Source of the DNA: an uncultured Bacteroidota bacterium
GTDB taxonomy: Bacteria > Bacteroidota > Bacteroidia > Chitinophagales > Chitinophagaceae
Length of the DNA: 15,398 nt
NCBI GenBank assembly: GCA_946479055.1
Contig: CAMLEX010000023.1
Coordinates: forward strand, 1 to 15,398
Reading direction: 5' to 3'
This document shows, one piece after another, positions 1 through 8,730 of this stretch. The notes below the pieces were generated by a model, which had not been told where the DNA came from, ran no database searches, and saw only the letters and a program-made list of their open reading frames with translations. Both the position numbers and the translations under genes were made by a program. Each line of letters begins with the position of its first letter. Positions within the stretch are counted from its first letter, which is position 1.

Positions 1-1229
1 TTTAAAGTAATATCATTGATAATAACTTCGCCCTTTACTGCATCCAAAAAACCCAATAGTATATTCAGTATAGTTGTCTTTCCTTTTCCCGAAGCGCCGG
101 TGATACCAATAAAATCTCTTTTTTGGATGCTAAGATTAAAACAATTCAGCACCTGTTGTTCTGCATAATTAAAGCTTATATCTTTTAATCGCATTGATTG
201 AATGCTAACTGAAGGTGATCGTTCTTTGGCTGTTGTACTTGTTTTATCGTTTTGTACCAGGTCGCTGGCTGAAAATTCATAGGCCCTCATCTGCCCGCTG
301 ATATTGGTGATCTTTACTATCCCTGGTATGATCTTATATGCCGCAGCCATAAAAGCTCCGATGGTTAACAGCGATGTTGTATCATTATTCCCTGACCATT
401 TTGCAATAACGATCAGCATGAACAGGCCCATTACGGCGAATACCTCGATAATACGGCCAGGCATGCTTTGTATGGCAATTGTATCAAATAAAGAAGTGCT
501 GAATTTTTTACGGGAATTAATAAACCGTTGCAGGAAAAAATCATGGCGGTCATAAATATTGCTTTCTACATATCCTTTTAAAGCATCCAATACATACTGA
601 TATGACCGCTCATTGTTGATTTGAATACTTTTCCTGGTTATTGCCATTCTTTTTTTGATCAGGTAAAATACAATAATAACAGGTGGTAATAATATTGCCA
701 ATAACAATAAAAATAATTTTGCATTAAAAAGGAGAATCGCCAGGACCGCTATGCTGATCAAACATGACTGCGTGATGATCTGCTGAATACCGGATAAGAT
801 GTATTGACAAAATTCAAAAGGCTGGAAACATATTTTGCGGATATGTTTGGAAGAATCAATAGTAACAAACTCATCATACCCCGCATGCTGATAATTCTGC
901 AGATTGTTACGGGATATTCGTATCGCTACACGACTATTAAACTGATAATTTTCTTTTGCGATAAAGTAACCAGCCATGTTTTTAAGCCCAAAGAGAATGA
1001 AGAAAAGACCAATAAGCCAAACAGATTCTTTATTGGTAAGCCAACCGGGCAGGACGGATAAAATTTTGCTATCGCCAGGCTGGATGTAAAACTGGATGAT
1101 CCATAGTAGAACGGCAAGCGAAACAATGTCAATGATGCTGATAACAATATCGAGCATGATCAGTATGCTGAAATGCTTTTTTTCTTTTTTAGCAAGAATG
1201 AGCCATGTATTTCTCCAAATTTTTTTCAC
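1..1229 (-). CDS. ABC exporter, PglK/MsbA-like glycolipid flippase (partial, C-terminus beyond left edge)
   Basis: This is a half-size ABC exporter with an N-terminal membrane domain fused to an ATPase domain; 409 codons lie in the window. Hydrophobic stretches fall near residues 20-45, 70-90, 150-190 and 255-300, as expected for a six-helix exporter. The ATPase domain begins near residue 350 (MRLKDISFNY), and Walker A reads GASGKGKTT at residues 378-386. The signature motif and Walker B lie outside the window. A stop codon sits directly upstream of a GTG at 1229, so translation starts at that GTG or at ATG 1157. I prefer the GTG because it keeps the Lys-rich segment (LAKKEKK) typical before helix 1 of PglK-like proteins. 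It lies 82 bp after the polymerase/ligase-like gene on the same strand, within a glycan locus. Export of a lipid-linked glycan is therefore the likely role; lipid A or peptide export is not excluded. Confidence 0.85.
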   Translation of the reverse strand, partial: MKKIWRNTWLILAKKEKKHFSILIMLDIVISIIDIVSLAVLLWIIQFYIQPGDSKILSVLPGWLTNKESVWLIGLFFILFGLKNMAGYFIAKENYQFNSRVAIRISRNNLQNYQHAGYDEFVTIDSSKHIRKICFQPFEFCQYILSGIQQIITQSCLISIAVLAILLFNAKLFLLLLAILLPPVIIVFYLIKKRMAITRKSIQINNERSYQYVLDALKGYVESNIYDRHDFFLQRFINSRKKFSTSLFDTIAIQSMPGRIIEVFAVMGLFMLIVIAKWSGNNDTTSLLTIGAFMAAAYKIIPGIVKITNISGQMRAYEFSASDLVQNDKTSTTAKERSPSVSIQSMRLKDISFNYAEQQVLNCFNLSIQKRDFIGITGASGKGKTTILNILLGFLDAVKGEVIINDITL

Positions 1230-1311
1230 TTACTATAGAGCTATTAATGTTGTAACCTGGAATGCTTTTATCAGTTTTCTTGTATATGGCTTTATCAGTC
1301 GGAATTTTTTT

Positions 1312-2604
1312 TTAAAGGGTTGGCTTTTCAGTTTTACCATCAGCAACGAATAATGGAAAAAAGGTAAAGATAATTATGCCATACTGTGTTTCAAATACGG
1401 ATTCCGTAAATAACCAGGCTAGTAATAACAGGATAATAAAGCTGGTCATCCTGTTTTTTTTGAGTACGGCAATTTTCACGAGCGAAAAACAGATCATCAG
1501 AAAAACTGACAAGCCAATAATGCCGTTTTGCAAAATAGTTTCCAAAAATTGATTATGAGTATTATAAATAAGATAACCGCTGTCGCCTCTAACAGGGTCA
1601 CCGGTGTACATATTTTTGGAAATATATTTATTATTCAATGCGGTTTGTGCATCGCCCGGGCTTACGCCTATCAACCAACGGTTATTTTCAGTTAGTATCT
1701 CGCCAACAAATCTCCATTGAAGCAGCCGAAACTGCAGGCCATTAAAGTAATCGCCCTGGTCAAACCTTTTCTGTGTTATTATTTTAATGTCGCCTTTTAT
1801 TATTTCAGAAAACCTTTCACTAACTGGATTCCGTATGGAAAAAAATAAAGTGGCGACAATGATACACAACACGGACATACTGGCAACTGCCTTGCGGTTC
1901 ATTTTATTTTTTTTCCAAAGGTTTAAAAAATAATAAACAAGGTAAAAGACAAAAAAGACGATAACAAGTTTGGATGAAAGCAGAACCAGGAACGCTGAAA
2001 GATAGATGATCAGGAAAATATGAAATGGCCGCGCAATAAGAAACTCTTTTTTTGCTATGCTTTCTAATAGAAAAATAAGAGCAATGGCTATAAGCAGGGA
2101 AAAATAAACTGCATGTTGATTGATTGGACTGACCAATGCATGATAAAAGAAAAGCGATGTATCATGGGTCTCCCGGAAATTAAAGAAAGAAATGTACAGG
2201 CAATATAATGTAGCCGCGATAAGTATAAGGCAATAATGAGAAAATAATTTTTTTCTGGTATCTGCATTTAGATAAAAAGACACCAAAACAGCTAAGGGAG
2301 TTATTATCAGACCGGTTTTAATCCGAACATTATTCCAGCCTTGTTGCATATCGTTGGTGTAAAGAAGACTAATAACCTGCAACAGGAAAAACAAGAAGCA
2401 GCCTGCAAGAAAAAGATGACGAGTCTTTTTTTGAAATACATCGCTAAATGCTGACCGGGGTAAAAAAATGCCGGAAAATAGGATGGCTGTTATGCTGATA
2501 CTTGTGACCGCCCTGAATGAAAAGATAAGACTGGAAAAAAAGACCAGGTATAGAATATGGATAAACGTGTTAAGAATTCTTTTTTTTCTAAGGTCTGTAG
2601 TCAT
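1312..2604 (-). CDS. O-antigen ligase/polymerase-like membrane protein (Wzy_C/WaaL superfamily)
   Basis: A very hydrophobic protein of 430 residues with about ten to twelve membrane helices. A large hydrophilic loop near residues 260-350 ends in THNQFLETILQNG, with the His at residue 350. A His at this place in the big periplasmic loop is a hallmark of the WaaL/Wzy_C superfamily, which transfers or polymerises undecaprenyl-linked glycans on the periplasmic face of the inner membrane. The open frame extends to TTG codons at 2613 and 2610, but ATG 2604 (MTTDLRKK) is the more usual start. It lies 36 bp after the Wzz-like gene and before the ABC exporter gene, all on one strand and probably co-transcribed. 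Ligase and polymerase cannot be told apart from sequence alone. Confidence 0.83.
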   Translation of the reverse strand: MTTDLRKKRILNTFIHILYLVFFSSLIFSFRAVTSISITAILFSGIFLPRSAFSDVFQKKTRHLFLAGCFLFFLLQVISLLYTNDMQQGWNNVRIKTGLIITPLAVLVSFYLNADTRKKLFSHYCLILIAATLYCLYISFFNFRETHDTSLFFYHALVSPINQHAVYFSLLIAIALIFLLESIAKKEFLIARPFHIFLIIYLSAFLVLLSSKLVIVFFVFYLVYYFLNLWKKNKMNRKAVASMSVLCIIVATLFFSIRNPVSERFSEIIKGDIKIITQKRFDQGDYFNGLQFRLLQWRFVGEILTENNRWLIGVSPGDAQTALNNKYISKNMYTGDPVRGDSGYLIYNTHNQFLETILQNGIIGLSVFLMICFSLVKIAVLKKNRMTSFIILLLLAWLFTESVFETQYGIIIFTFFPLFVADGKTEKPTL

Positions 2605-2640
2605 TACCAACAATTAGACGGGAAGTTTATAATCTATATA

Positions 2641-3501
2641 TCAAACAACTTTGCGAAGCCGGGCATGTTTTTTTAATTTTTGATTTACGGAACTGAATAC
2701 AACATAGATAAAGGCAATGGAAAGGCAAAATGCTAACCCTAAAAAAAGCCAAAGAAATAAGCTGGGCCCGATAGGTTTTTTGAATTTACTGAAGCTTTGT
2801 AATACCTGTATGGCAGTAGCAAATTTCAGTTCTTCCTTGTAGAAAAGATGCTTTTCATTCATTTCGATCAATTGACGGCTGATGCCCGAAGCGTCGATAA
2901 TAAGGGAAGGACCAGCGCTTTTACCAGTTAATATATTGGCTATTGTTTTTTTTGTTGAATCCAATCGTTGTATCTCGTCGCTTGTTTTATCAATCAGTTC
3001 CAGAAGCCTGTTTCTTTTCGCCGTTAGCCTGTCTTTTACAGATTCACTGTTATCAAAGCCGTTAACAATGCCTTTTTGAAGATCGTCCAATATGGAGATA
3101 TCGGTTACCCGTGCATCAATTGTAAAACCATTGGGGTTAGTGGGTGTAAATATTTTCTGTATTTCCTCCGCGTTTATTTCTTTTACCTTGTGTAACATAT
3201 CTGCACTGCACTTAAATGTCGTTGCAAGCTCTGTGTATTCCCTGCTTCTTAAAAGAGCATTCCAGTTAGTGACGATCTGGATTGCGTTCTGATTGCTAAG
3301 TATAGTTGATTGCAGTATTAAACGGGATTGATAGATGGGTGAAAGGGAACGATACCGGAGAAATCCTAATAACAGTCCGGTAGTTGTGGCGGCAATGAAA
3401 ATCCATTTGTGTTTTTTGAAAAATGATATGCCCCGCTGAAGTAATACAATCAGGTCTATGTCATCATGCTGGAGCTCCGTGTTTTTGGGATTAGCACTCA
3501 T
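2641..3501 (-). CDS. Wzz-like polysaccharide chain-length determinant protein
   Basis: A protein of 286 residues with the layout of a polysaccharide co-polymerase. It has a short cytoplasmic N-terminus, a membrane helix at about 33-49, a large periplasmic domain with helical, coiled-coil-prone sequence around 150-190, and a second membrane helix at about 247-271. The second helix is preceded by a Pro/Gly motif (PIGP, 243-246), followed by a basic tail. Such proteins set the length of Wzy-made glycan chains. There is no Walker motif or Tyr-rich tail, so this is a Wzz-type protein without the fused tyrosine kinase common in Bacteroidota capsule and exopolysaccharide loci. It is the first gene of a minus-strand set with the ligase/polymerase-like and ABC exporter genes. 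Confidence 0.85.
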   Translation of the reverse strand: MSANPKNTELQHDDIDLIVLLQRGISFFKKHKWIFIAATTTGLLLGFLRYRSLSPIYQSRLILQSTILSNQNAIQIVTNWNALLRSREYTELATTFKCSADMLHKVKEINAEEIQKIFTPTNPNGFTIDARVTDISILDDLQKGIVNGFDNSESVKDRLTAKRNRLLELIDKTSDEIQRLDSTKKTIANILTGKSAGPSLIIDASGISRQLIEMNEKHLFYKEELKFATAIQVLQSFSKFKKPIGPSLFLWLFLGLAFCLSIAFIYVVFSSVNQKLKKHARLRKVV

Positions 3502-3709
3502 AAGTTGCTTGTTGGAATAATCTTAAGTTATGATAAATCTTTACATTTCTGAATTCATTTATTTTTTACTGAAACCCGGACATAGAAATCCCCTGGGTAT
3601 TTTTAATCATTTAAACGTACTTTATTTTTGCCAGGTTGCCTGATATTGTATAAATCATGGATTATATTTTGTTACATAGGTATAGTCGGTATTATCTTCG
3701 TTATCATCT
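3502..3709. promoter_or_regulatory. Divergent intergenic region between wzz-like and wzx-like genes
   Basis: This 208-bp AT-rich gap separates two sets of genes pointing away from each other, so it should hold promoters for both. I did not find a clean match to the Bacteroidota promoter (TTTG near -33 with TAnnTTTG near -7) in either direction; TATATTTT just left of 3671 is only a partial match. The promoter role is inferred from gene layout. Confidence 0.4.
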
Positions 3710-4990
3710 ATGCTTTCTGCAAAAAAGAATAAGCTGATCTATAATTTTTTTTCCCTGGGCGCTGTGCAGGCAATCAGCTCTCTTATCCAGTTGATCGTTA
3801 TTCCTCATGTAATTAGTAAAATAGGTGTAGATGGTTTTGGAGTGGTTGCTGTGGCGCAGGTCGTTATGTTTTACCTGGCTGTCTTTACCGATTATGGATT
3901 TAACCAGACAGCTACCAGGGATATTGCTCTTTGCAAGGATGATCAAAAAAAAGTTTCTGAAATCTTTTTCAGGGTTTATTTTTCCAGGCTGTTTCTGTGT
4001 ATTGTTGCTTTTATAGTGCTTCTTGCTTTAGTTCTGCTTATCCCATTTTTCCGCGATCATCTTTTTCTGTATATGATGGCTTTTGCATTTGTCGTAGGCC
4101 AATCTCTATTGACAAATTGGTTTTTCCAGGGTTTAGAACGAATGCATTTTATTGCGGTTGCTACACTGGTTGGCCGTGTATTGTTTGCCATTCTTGTATT
4201 TCTTTTTATCAGGAACAAAGATGATGATTTTCTTTTTCTTTTCTTTCTTGGTATTGGAAATATAGTTGCCGGATTGATAAGTATAACCACAGCCGTCCGT
4301 ATCTGTAAGTTGGAATTTATTAAACCTTCCAGGGCCGCTATCAGGAAGGAATTAGAAGATGGATGGCATATCACATTAAGTCATCTTTCAAACAGTACCT
4401 GTCACTACGCCAACATATTTATTTTACGTTTTTTTGCTACAGATCTTGCGGTAGGATACTACAGTATTGCTGAAAGAATATTTTTTACTGTTAAGCAGGT
4501 TTTTGTTGTGTTTTCGCAAACTGTTTATCCTGGAGTATGCCAACTGATACAACAAGGGAAAGAAAAAGCGATCTCTTTTCTCAGTAAGACATATACTGCT
4601 TTTCTGATTGCTGTCATCATTGGGAGTGGTATGCTTTTTATATTTTCACCCCAGGTGCTCTACTTTTTTATGGGCGAGCAATATGGTAATGCTGTATTCT
4701 ATCTGCGGGTACTTAGTATTGTTTCAGTGGTAGTTTGTCTTAATATCCCGGGAACTCTTATATTATTGGCCATGGATCAGAAAAAAACATATTTCCGGAT
4801 ATATGGACTTGCTACGATCTTCAATATCCTGGGCAATATAGTTCTGGCTCGTTTTTTTGAAGCTGCCGGTACAGTTATGACAATTTTCATCACCGAATTT
4901 TTTATAACTATTGCGCTTACCCGTGCAGTTTACCAGAAGAGGATAATAAAAGGAAAAGTGGTGGATATGCCACTGAATGAGATAAGTTAA
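3710..4990 (+). CDS. Wzx-type polysaccharide flippase (MOP/RfbX superfamily)
   Basis: A 426-residue integral membrane protein with about twelve hydrophobic segments spread over its whole length. The N-terminal part matches the pattern of Wzx/RfbX flippases: an NFFSLGAVQAISSLIQLIVIP helix, then GVDGFGVV, then TDYGFNQTATRDIA. In known relatives these proteins move undecaprenyl-diphosphate-linked oligosaccharides across the inner membrane. The ATG at 3710 directly begins the conserved region. The gene opens a plus-strand pair with the Wzy-like gene 52 bp downstream and is divergent from the Wzz-like gene. A Wzx beside an ABC-type exporter in one locus is unusual (see findings). The family call is firm; the exact substrate is unknown. 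Confidence 0.9.
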   Translation: MLSAKKNKLIYNFFSLGAVQAISSLIQLIVIPHVISKIGVDGFGVVAVAQVVMFYLAVFTDYGFNQTATRDIALCKDDQKKVSEIFFRVYFSRLFLCIVAFIVLLALVLLIPFFRDHLFLYMMAFAFVVGQSLLTNWFFQGLERMHFIAVATLVGRVLFAILVFLFIRNKDDDFLFLFFLGIGNIVAGLISITTAVRICKLEFIKPSRAAIRKELEDGWHITLSHLSNSTCHYANIFILRFFATDLAVGYYSIAERIFFTVKQVFVVFSQTVYPGVCQLIQQGKEKAISFLSKTYTAFLIAVIIGSGMLFIFSPQVLYFFMGEQYGNAVFYLRVLSIVSVVVCLNIPGTLILLAMDQKKTYFRIYGLATIFNILGNIVLARFFEAAGTVMTIFITEFFITIALTRAVYQKRIIKGKVVDMPLNEIS

Positions 4991-5042
4991 AATAGCAGGA
5001 TAAAAAAGCAAATAAAGCAAACATTTTTTTTAAAGCTGATAT

Positions 5043-6284
5043 ATGAATGTTAATAAATACTTTCCTTTTGCATTCATCTATTTTTTTATAAACTCCCTGG
5101 CTTTGCCATTCGGACTTACTTACACGGCACTGCTTGCTCCATTGTTTTATGTATGGGTATTGCTGTTAAGAAAAAAAGAAATTCTGTGGCCTTTTATTAT
5201 TATTCTCCTGCCCTTCGTTATTATTCACATTACGTTTGTTGAACCAGTTATCAAAACATATGCGGTGTCCCTGCTGAATCTGCTACTGGTTTATATCTTT
5301 TGCCAGGCGGTGTATACTTTTTTGATTGTCTGTGCTGATATAGAAAAAATATTTCGTGGCATATTGATAATTAATTTTATTGTATGCCTTATTGCTATAC
5401 CGTTATATTTTACTCCCTATTTCTCACTACTGTGGGATGAACAGAATATAACTGAAGGCGTTGGGGTATTGCGAAGACTGAGACTTTTTACTTACGAGCC
5501 TTCTTATTATGCCTTGTTGTTCGTTCCTTTCTTTTTCTTTTTTTTGCTTCAGTATTTTTTCAGGCTGAATAAGATCCGGGGCGGCTTGTTATTACTGATG
5601 CTGTTCCTTCCTTATCTACTCTCTTTTTCAATTGGGGTGATGGGAGCCATTCTGCTGGCTGTTTTTTTTACATGGATCATTTATTTTAAAAGGTTGACAT
5701 CTAAGAAAAGAATTGCCAATGCCATCATCACAACCAGCGTATCATTTACTTCGGTATTATTAATAGTGATTTTGTTTTTCAGGCACAATCCTATTTTTAC
5801 CAGGATTGGCAATATTTTTATAGGCAGGGACAGTTCAGGTAAAGGAAGAACAGTAGATGCTTTTCATTTGGCCGGAAAAATGCTGAATGAGAAAAATGAA
5901 TACTGGGGTATTGGCCTTGGACAGATAAAAATAATCGGGGATGATATTATCCGTAGTTATTATTTGTATAATATGGACTTCACGGCTACAATTCCGAACG
6001 CTGCTGCAGAAACTTTAGCCATATTTGGCTGGGTTGGTTTTTTACTAAGGATTCTTGTTGAATTGTTCTTATTCTTTTATACCAGGGTTTGGACGAATTA
6101 TTATCGCCTGCTGCTTTTTCTCTTTATATTCATTTACCAGTTTACAGGCAGTTTTATTACAAATATTGCGGAATATGTAATATGGATCTTAGCTTTCACC
6201 AATGTTTTTCACGAATTTGATGTAACATTAACATCAGGTAATAGAAATGCCCCGGTTACATCGAACCGGCAGGTGCAGCTTTAA
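5043..6284 (+). CDS. Wzy-like O-antigen/exopolysaccharide polymerase, membrane protein
   Basis: A 413-residue protein made almost wholly of hydrophobic helices, about ten or eleven. It carries LRRLRLFTYEPSYYALL with Glu at residue 152; an Arg-rich stretch followed by EPS is a recurring feature of Wzy-type polymerases and related O-antigen-ligase-like proteins. A hydrophilic loop lies near 255-315. The family is poorly conserved, so the call rests on topology, this motif and the position directly behind a Wzx flippase. The role expected is polymerising repeat units in the periplasm. The last 29 bp overlap the 3' end of the convergent glycosyltransferase gene, and no terminator hairpin is visible between them. 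It is the second polymerase/ligase-like protein of the locus. Confidence 0.72.
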   Translation: MNVNKYFPFAFIYFFINSLALPFGLTYTALLAPLFYVWVLLLRKKEILWPFIIILLPFVIIHITFVEPVIKTYAVSLLNLLLVYIFCQAVYTFLIVCADIEKIFRGILIINFIVCLIAIPLYFTPYFSLLWDEQNITEGVGVLRRLRLFTYEPSYYALLFVPFFFFFLLQYFFRLNKIRGGLLLLMLFLPYLLSFSIGVMGAILLAVFFTWIIYFKRLTSKKRIANAIITTSVSFTSVLLIVILFFRHNPIFTRIGNIFIGRDSSGKGRTVDAFHLAGKMLNEKNEYWGIGLGQIKIIGDDIIRSYYLYNMDFTATIPNAAAETLAIFGWVGFLLRILVELFLFFYTRVWTNYYRLLLFLFIFIYQFTGSFITNIAEYVIWILAFTNVFHEFDVTLTSGNRNAPVTSNRQVQL

Positions 6285-7392
6285 GTACCAACCTTTTTTC
6301 ACGACATGCCTGTAACATAAGACGTTCATAATCGTCGATATTTTTTTCAATATTGTAAATGGTTCTGATCTTTTCAATATTGGAGCGTTTTCGTTCAGCG
6401 GCTTTACAATCCTCAGGGGTATTCATAAGCTCTGCAACTTCATCGGCATTTGAAAAATAATCAGCCCCGTTTTGTAAAACAGCTTTATTAAAAGCATTGT
6501 TATGCGCTGAAATATTGCATCGGCAGGCCATTGCTTCAAGCAAGGAAGGATTAGTACCTCCTACAGAATGGCCATGAAAATAGCGGGCTGAATAATACCG
6601 GAGATTATTAAGAATGGATTGATCATATACAGAACCTGCAAATTGAATTCCAGAATGATGAAATTCTGTGTTTAAATATTTTCCAAATTTATTGCAGGCA
6701 TTTCCTATAATAAGTAACGGATATGCTTTTTCAGATGCAAGCCATCCGCGGAGGATCATTTCAATATTATTTTCAGGTTCCATCCTGGCAACCAGCAAAA
6801 AATATTGGTTGGGCGTCAGTTTATATGTTTCAGGAACAGAACAATCCGGCTCTGTAAAAACTTCGGCGCCGTAAGGAATATATACCGGTCTCCTGCCATA
6901 GTTAGCCCAAAAATGATGTTGCATCTGTGGAGAATCTGCAATCAGTACCTGCGCATTTTTAGCCGCCAGTGATTCGGCGAATTTTAAAAATTTTCGGGTA
7001 GGCTTATTATACTTACTACGCATCCATTCCATTCCATCTATGTTCACCATATTGATCGCTTTTTTGGGCCAGCGCCAATGCCAGATGGAATCGCTTGTAT
7101 AACCAAGATGAAGCAGGACATCTAAATCTCTTTTCCGGGAATCATTAATGCAGTTCAGATCATAAATAAATTGACCAGCCGTACCTAGTTTTTGTTCCGG
7201 GTCTACACAGTGAATGATCTGAACACCGTTCCACTCTTTTTCTTTATAGGGATGCTGACTTGAATTATAAACATATACTTCATGTCCTCTTTGAGACAGG
7301 CCGGAAGAAAGGTATTCGGCAAATTGCTCAAACCCGCCATAGTGATTGGGTATTCCTCTTGTTCCTAATATGCCAATCCTTAGTTTTTGCAT
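6256..7392 (-). CDS. Glycosyltransferase family 4 with DUF1972 N-terminal domain
   Basis: A 378-residue cytoplasmic GT-B enzyme. It opens with IGILGTRGIPNHYGGFEQ (6-23), the hallmark of the DUF1972 domain found in rhamnosyl- and related transferases of polysaccharide loci. The C-terminal Rossmann half shows VARMEPENN (201-209) and GGTNPSLLEAM (278-288), the donor-nucleotide-sugar region. Compared with the E-x7-E motif of typical family 4 enzymes, the first Glu is replaced by Gly278 and only Glu286 remains, which I believe is usual for DUF1972 proteins. It probably adds one sugar to the lipid-linked repeat unit; donor and acceptor cannot be read from the sequence. Its start overlaps the upstream glycosyltransferase gene by 13 bp, and its end overlaps the convergent Wzy-like gene by 29 bp. 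Confidence 0.9.
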   Translation of the reverse strand: MQKLRIGILGTRGIPNHYGGFEQFAEYLSSGLSQRGHEVYVYNSSQHPYKEKEWNGVQIIHCVDPEQKLGTAGQFIYDLNCINDSRKRDLDVLLHLGYTSDSIWHWRWPKKAINMVNIDGMEWMRSKYNKPTRKFLKFAESLAAKNAQVLIADSPQMQHHFWANYGRRPVYIPYGAEVFTEPDCSVPETYKLTPNQYFLLVARMEPENNIEMILRGWLASEKAYPLLIIGNACNKFGKYLNTEFHHSGIQFAGSVYDQSILNNLRYYSARYFHGHSVGGTNPSLLEAMACRCNISAHNNAFNKAVLQNGADYFSNADEVAELMNTPEDCKAAERKRSNIEKIRTIYNIEKNIDDYERLMLQACREKRLVLKAAPAGSM

Positions 7393-8468
7393 AAGGAGAT
7401 AATATTTTGATATGCGTTTAAAGTACTGGCTGCTGCCTGCTGCCAGGTATAGTTTTGTAAAATTTTTTGTTGTAACGCTTTACGGCAATCACTTTGTGCC
7501 GCTTTTTCTACTGCATTGAATATCGATTCCGGGTTTGCCGGATCACAGTAAAAAGCATCGTCTCCAAAATATTCTCTTGTAAAACCTTTTTCAGTGATAA
7601 CAATATTGCATCCAAGGGCGGCTGCTTCCAGTGATGAAAGGCCGCAGGTCTCATGCCAGCTTGGTAATACATGAACTTTGGCTTTTTTGTAATAGTCAAC
7701 CAGGGTTTGTACAGGCACCCGCCCACAAAAAATAATATTTTTCGAAGCAATTTTTTTACATTCTTCATAATACTTTCTTTGATTGGGCGCAGGTAAACCT
7801 GTGAGCAGAAGTGTGTATACCGTATCATTTAACGCCCTGATCAGATTCAATTGATTTTTTCTTCCTTCTATTCTTGCCGCGGAAAGGATAAGCTTGTTAT
7901 CTTTTTCGGATTCGGGAGAGGAATAAAAAATCGAATTATCAATTCCATTTGGGATTACAGAATATTTTTTTTTCATTTTATATAGTTCCTCTATCTTTTG
8001 ATATTCGGCTTCTGAATTGGGCAGCAACAGTGAAGCTTTTTGAAGAATCTCTTTAATACTTTTTTCTTGTCCTTTCCACAGGTAAGATTTGCTTTGCAGG
8101 CTGTCTTTTTTCAGTATCCATCGGGCAATTGTTTTTATATATTCATTAGCACCGGAAGGAAATAAACGTAGCACGGATCCTGTCAACCCTTTGCGATGTT
8201 GCATATCATATTCAGAATAGTCAACAAGTATTGTTGAAACCACCACGGGCTTTGTTGTTTTGGAAATGTGAAAAAGAATATCTGCCGGCCGTGTAATGTT
8301 AAAAACATGAAGCAGGTCATATTTCGAATAGTCGATTTTTTCTGTAGTTAGAAAGAGATCAACACAAACCCCTAATTCCTGAAGGAATTTTGCAGTCTGT
8401 AAAACCTGTTCTGTATCTCCGCCAGGAACGGTATGTAAAGTTGATCGTGTGATAAACGCTATTTTCAT
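7380..8468 (-). CDS. Glycosyltransferase family 4 (GT-B)
   Basis: A 362-residue glycosyltransferase with both GT-B halves. The N-terminus has the Gly-rich loop PGGDTEQV (15-22); the linker has VIPNGID (171-177); the C-terminal domain has SAARIEGRKNQ (196-206) and WHETCGLSSLEAAALG (271-286), giving the family E-x7-E motif at Glu273 and Glu281. No signal peptide or membrane helix is seen, so it acts in the cytoplasm, presumably in assembly of the lipid-linked repeat unit. It is the first gene of a two-gene minus-strand unit; its stop lies inside the start of the DUF1972 glycosyltransferase, suggesting translational coupling. The sugar specificity is unknown. Confidence 0.9.
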   Translation of the reverse strand: MKIAFITRSTLHTVPGGDTEQVLQTAKFLQELGVCVDLFLTTEKIDYSKYDLLHVFNITRPADILFHISKTTKPVVVSTILVDYSEYDMQHRKGLTGSVLRLFPSGANEYIKTIARWILKKDSLQSKSYLWKGQEKSIKEILQKASLLLPNSEAEYQKIEELYKMKKKYSVIPNGIDNSIFYSSPESEKDNKLILSAARIEGRKNQLNLIRALNDTVYTLLLTGLPAPNQRKYYEECKKIASKNIIFCGRVPVQTLVDYYKKAKVHVLPSWHETCGLSSLEAAALGCNIVITEKGFTREYFGDDAFYCDPANPESIFNAVEKAAQSDCRKALQQKILQNYTWQQAAASTLNAYQNIISLCKN

Positions 8469-8570
8469 CAGATATTCAGCAACAACTGTTATAATTGGAT
8501 GTTTAACAGGCTAATCGGATAATTCAATTGATAAGCTGCCTGTGGGCAATAAAAATTATTATCCTAATTT

Positions 8571-8587
8571 GGATTGAAAGCCAATCC
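8571..8587. repeat. Perfect hairpin GGATTG-N5-CAATCC
   Basis: Two 6-bp arms are exact inverted copies around a 5-base loop. It lies about 100 bp upstream of the minus-strand glycosyltransferase start. There is no T-run directly after it on either strand, so it is not a simple terminator. It could be an operator or a structure in the untranslated leader. Confidence 0.4.
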
Positions 8588-8730
8588 CTGTTATCTGAGT
8601 TCCTTATTGTTGATTGAGAGGAGTATTGTAATGTTAAGACAAAATGTAGCGGCTGTTTATTTTCTTTTCAGTTTGGAGGCGTATTTAAAACAAAAATCAC
8701 TATTTTCGCACCCCTTAATAGCTAGGGCAA

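Noticed and set aside
3502..3709. CRISPR array, IS element or other repeat in the divergent gap
   Set aside because: No regular repeats, terminal inverted repeats or transposase remnants are visible there or elsewhere in the window.
4057..4374. Minus-strand open frame inside the Wzx gene (105 codons)
   Set aside because: It is fully antisense to a well-recognised flippase gene and shows no family features of its own.
7508..7828. Minus-strand open frame inside the first glycosyltransferase gene (106 codons)
   Set aside because: It is another frame of a clear family 4 glycosyltransferase, with no recognisable features.
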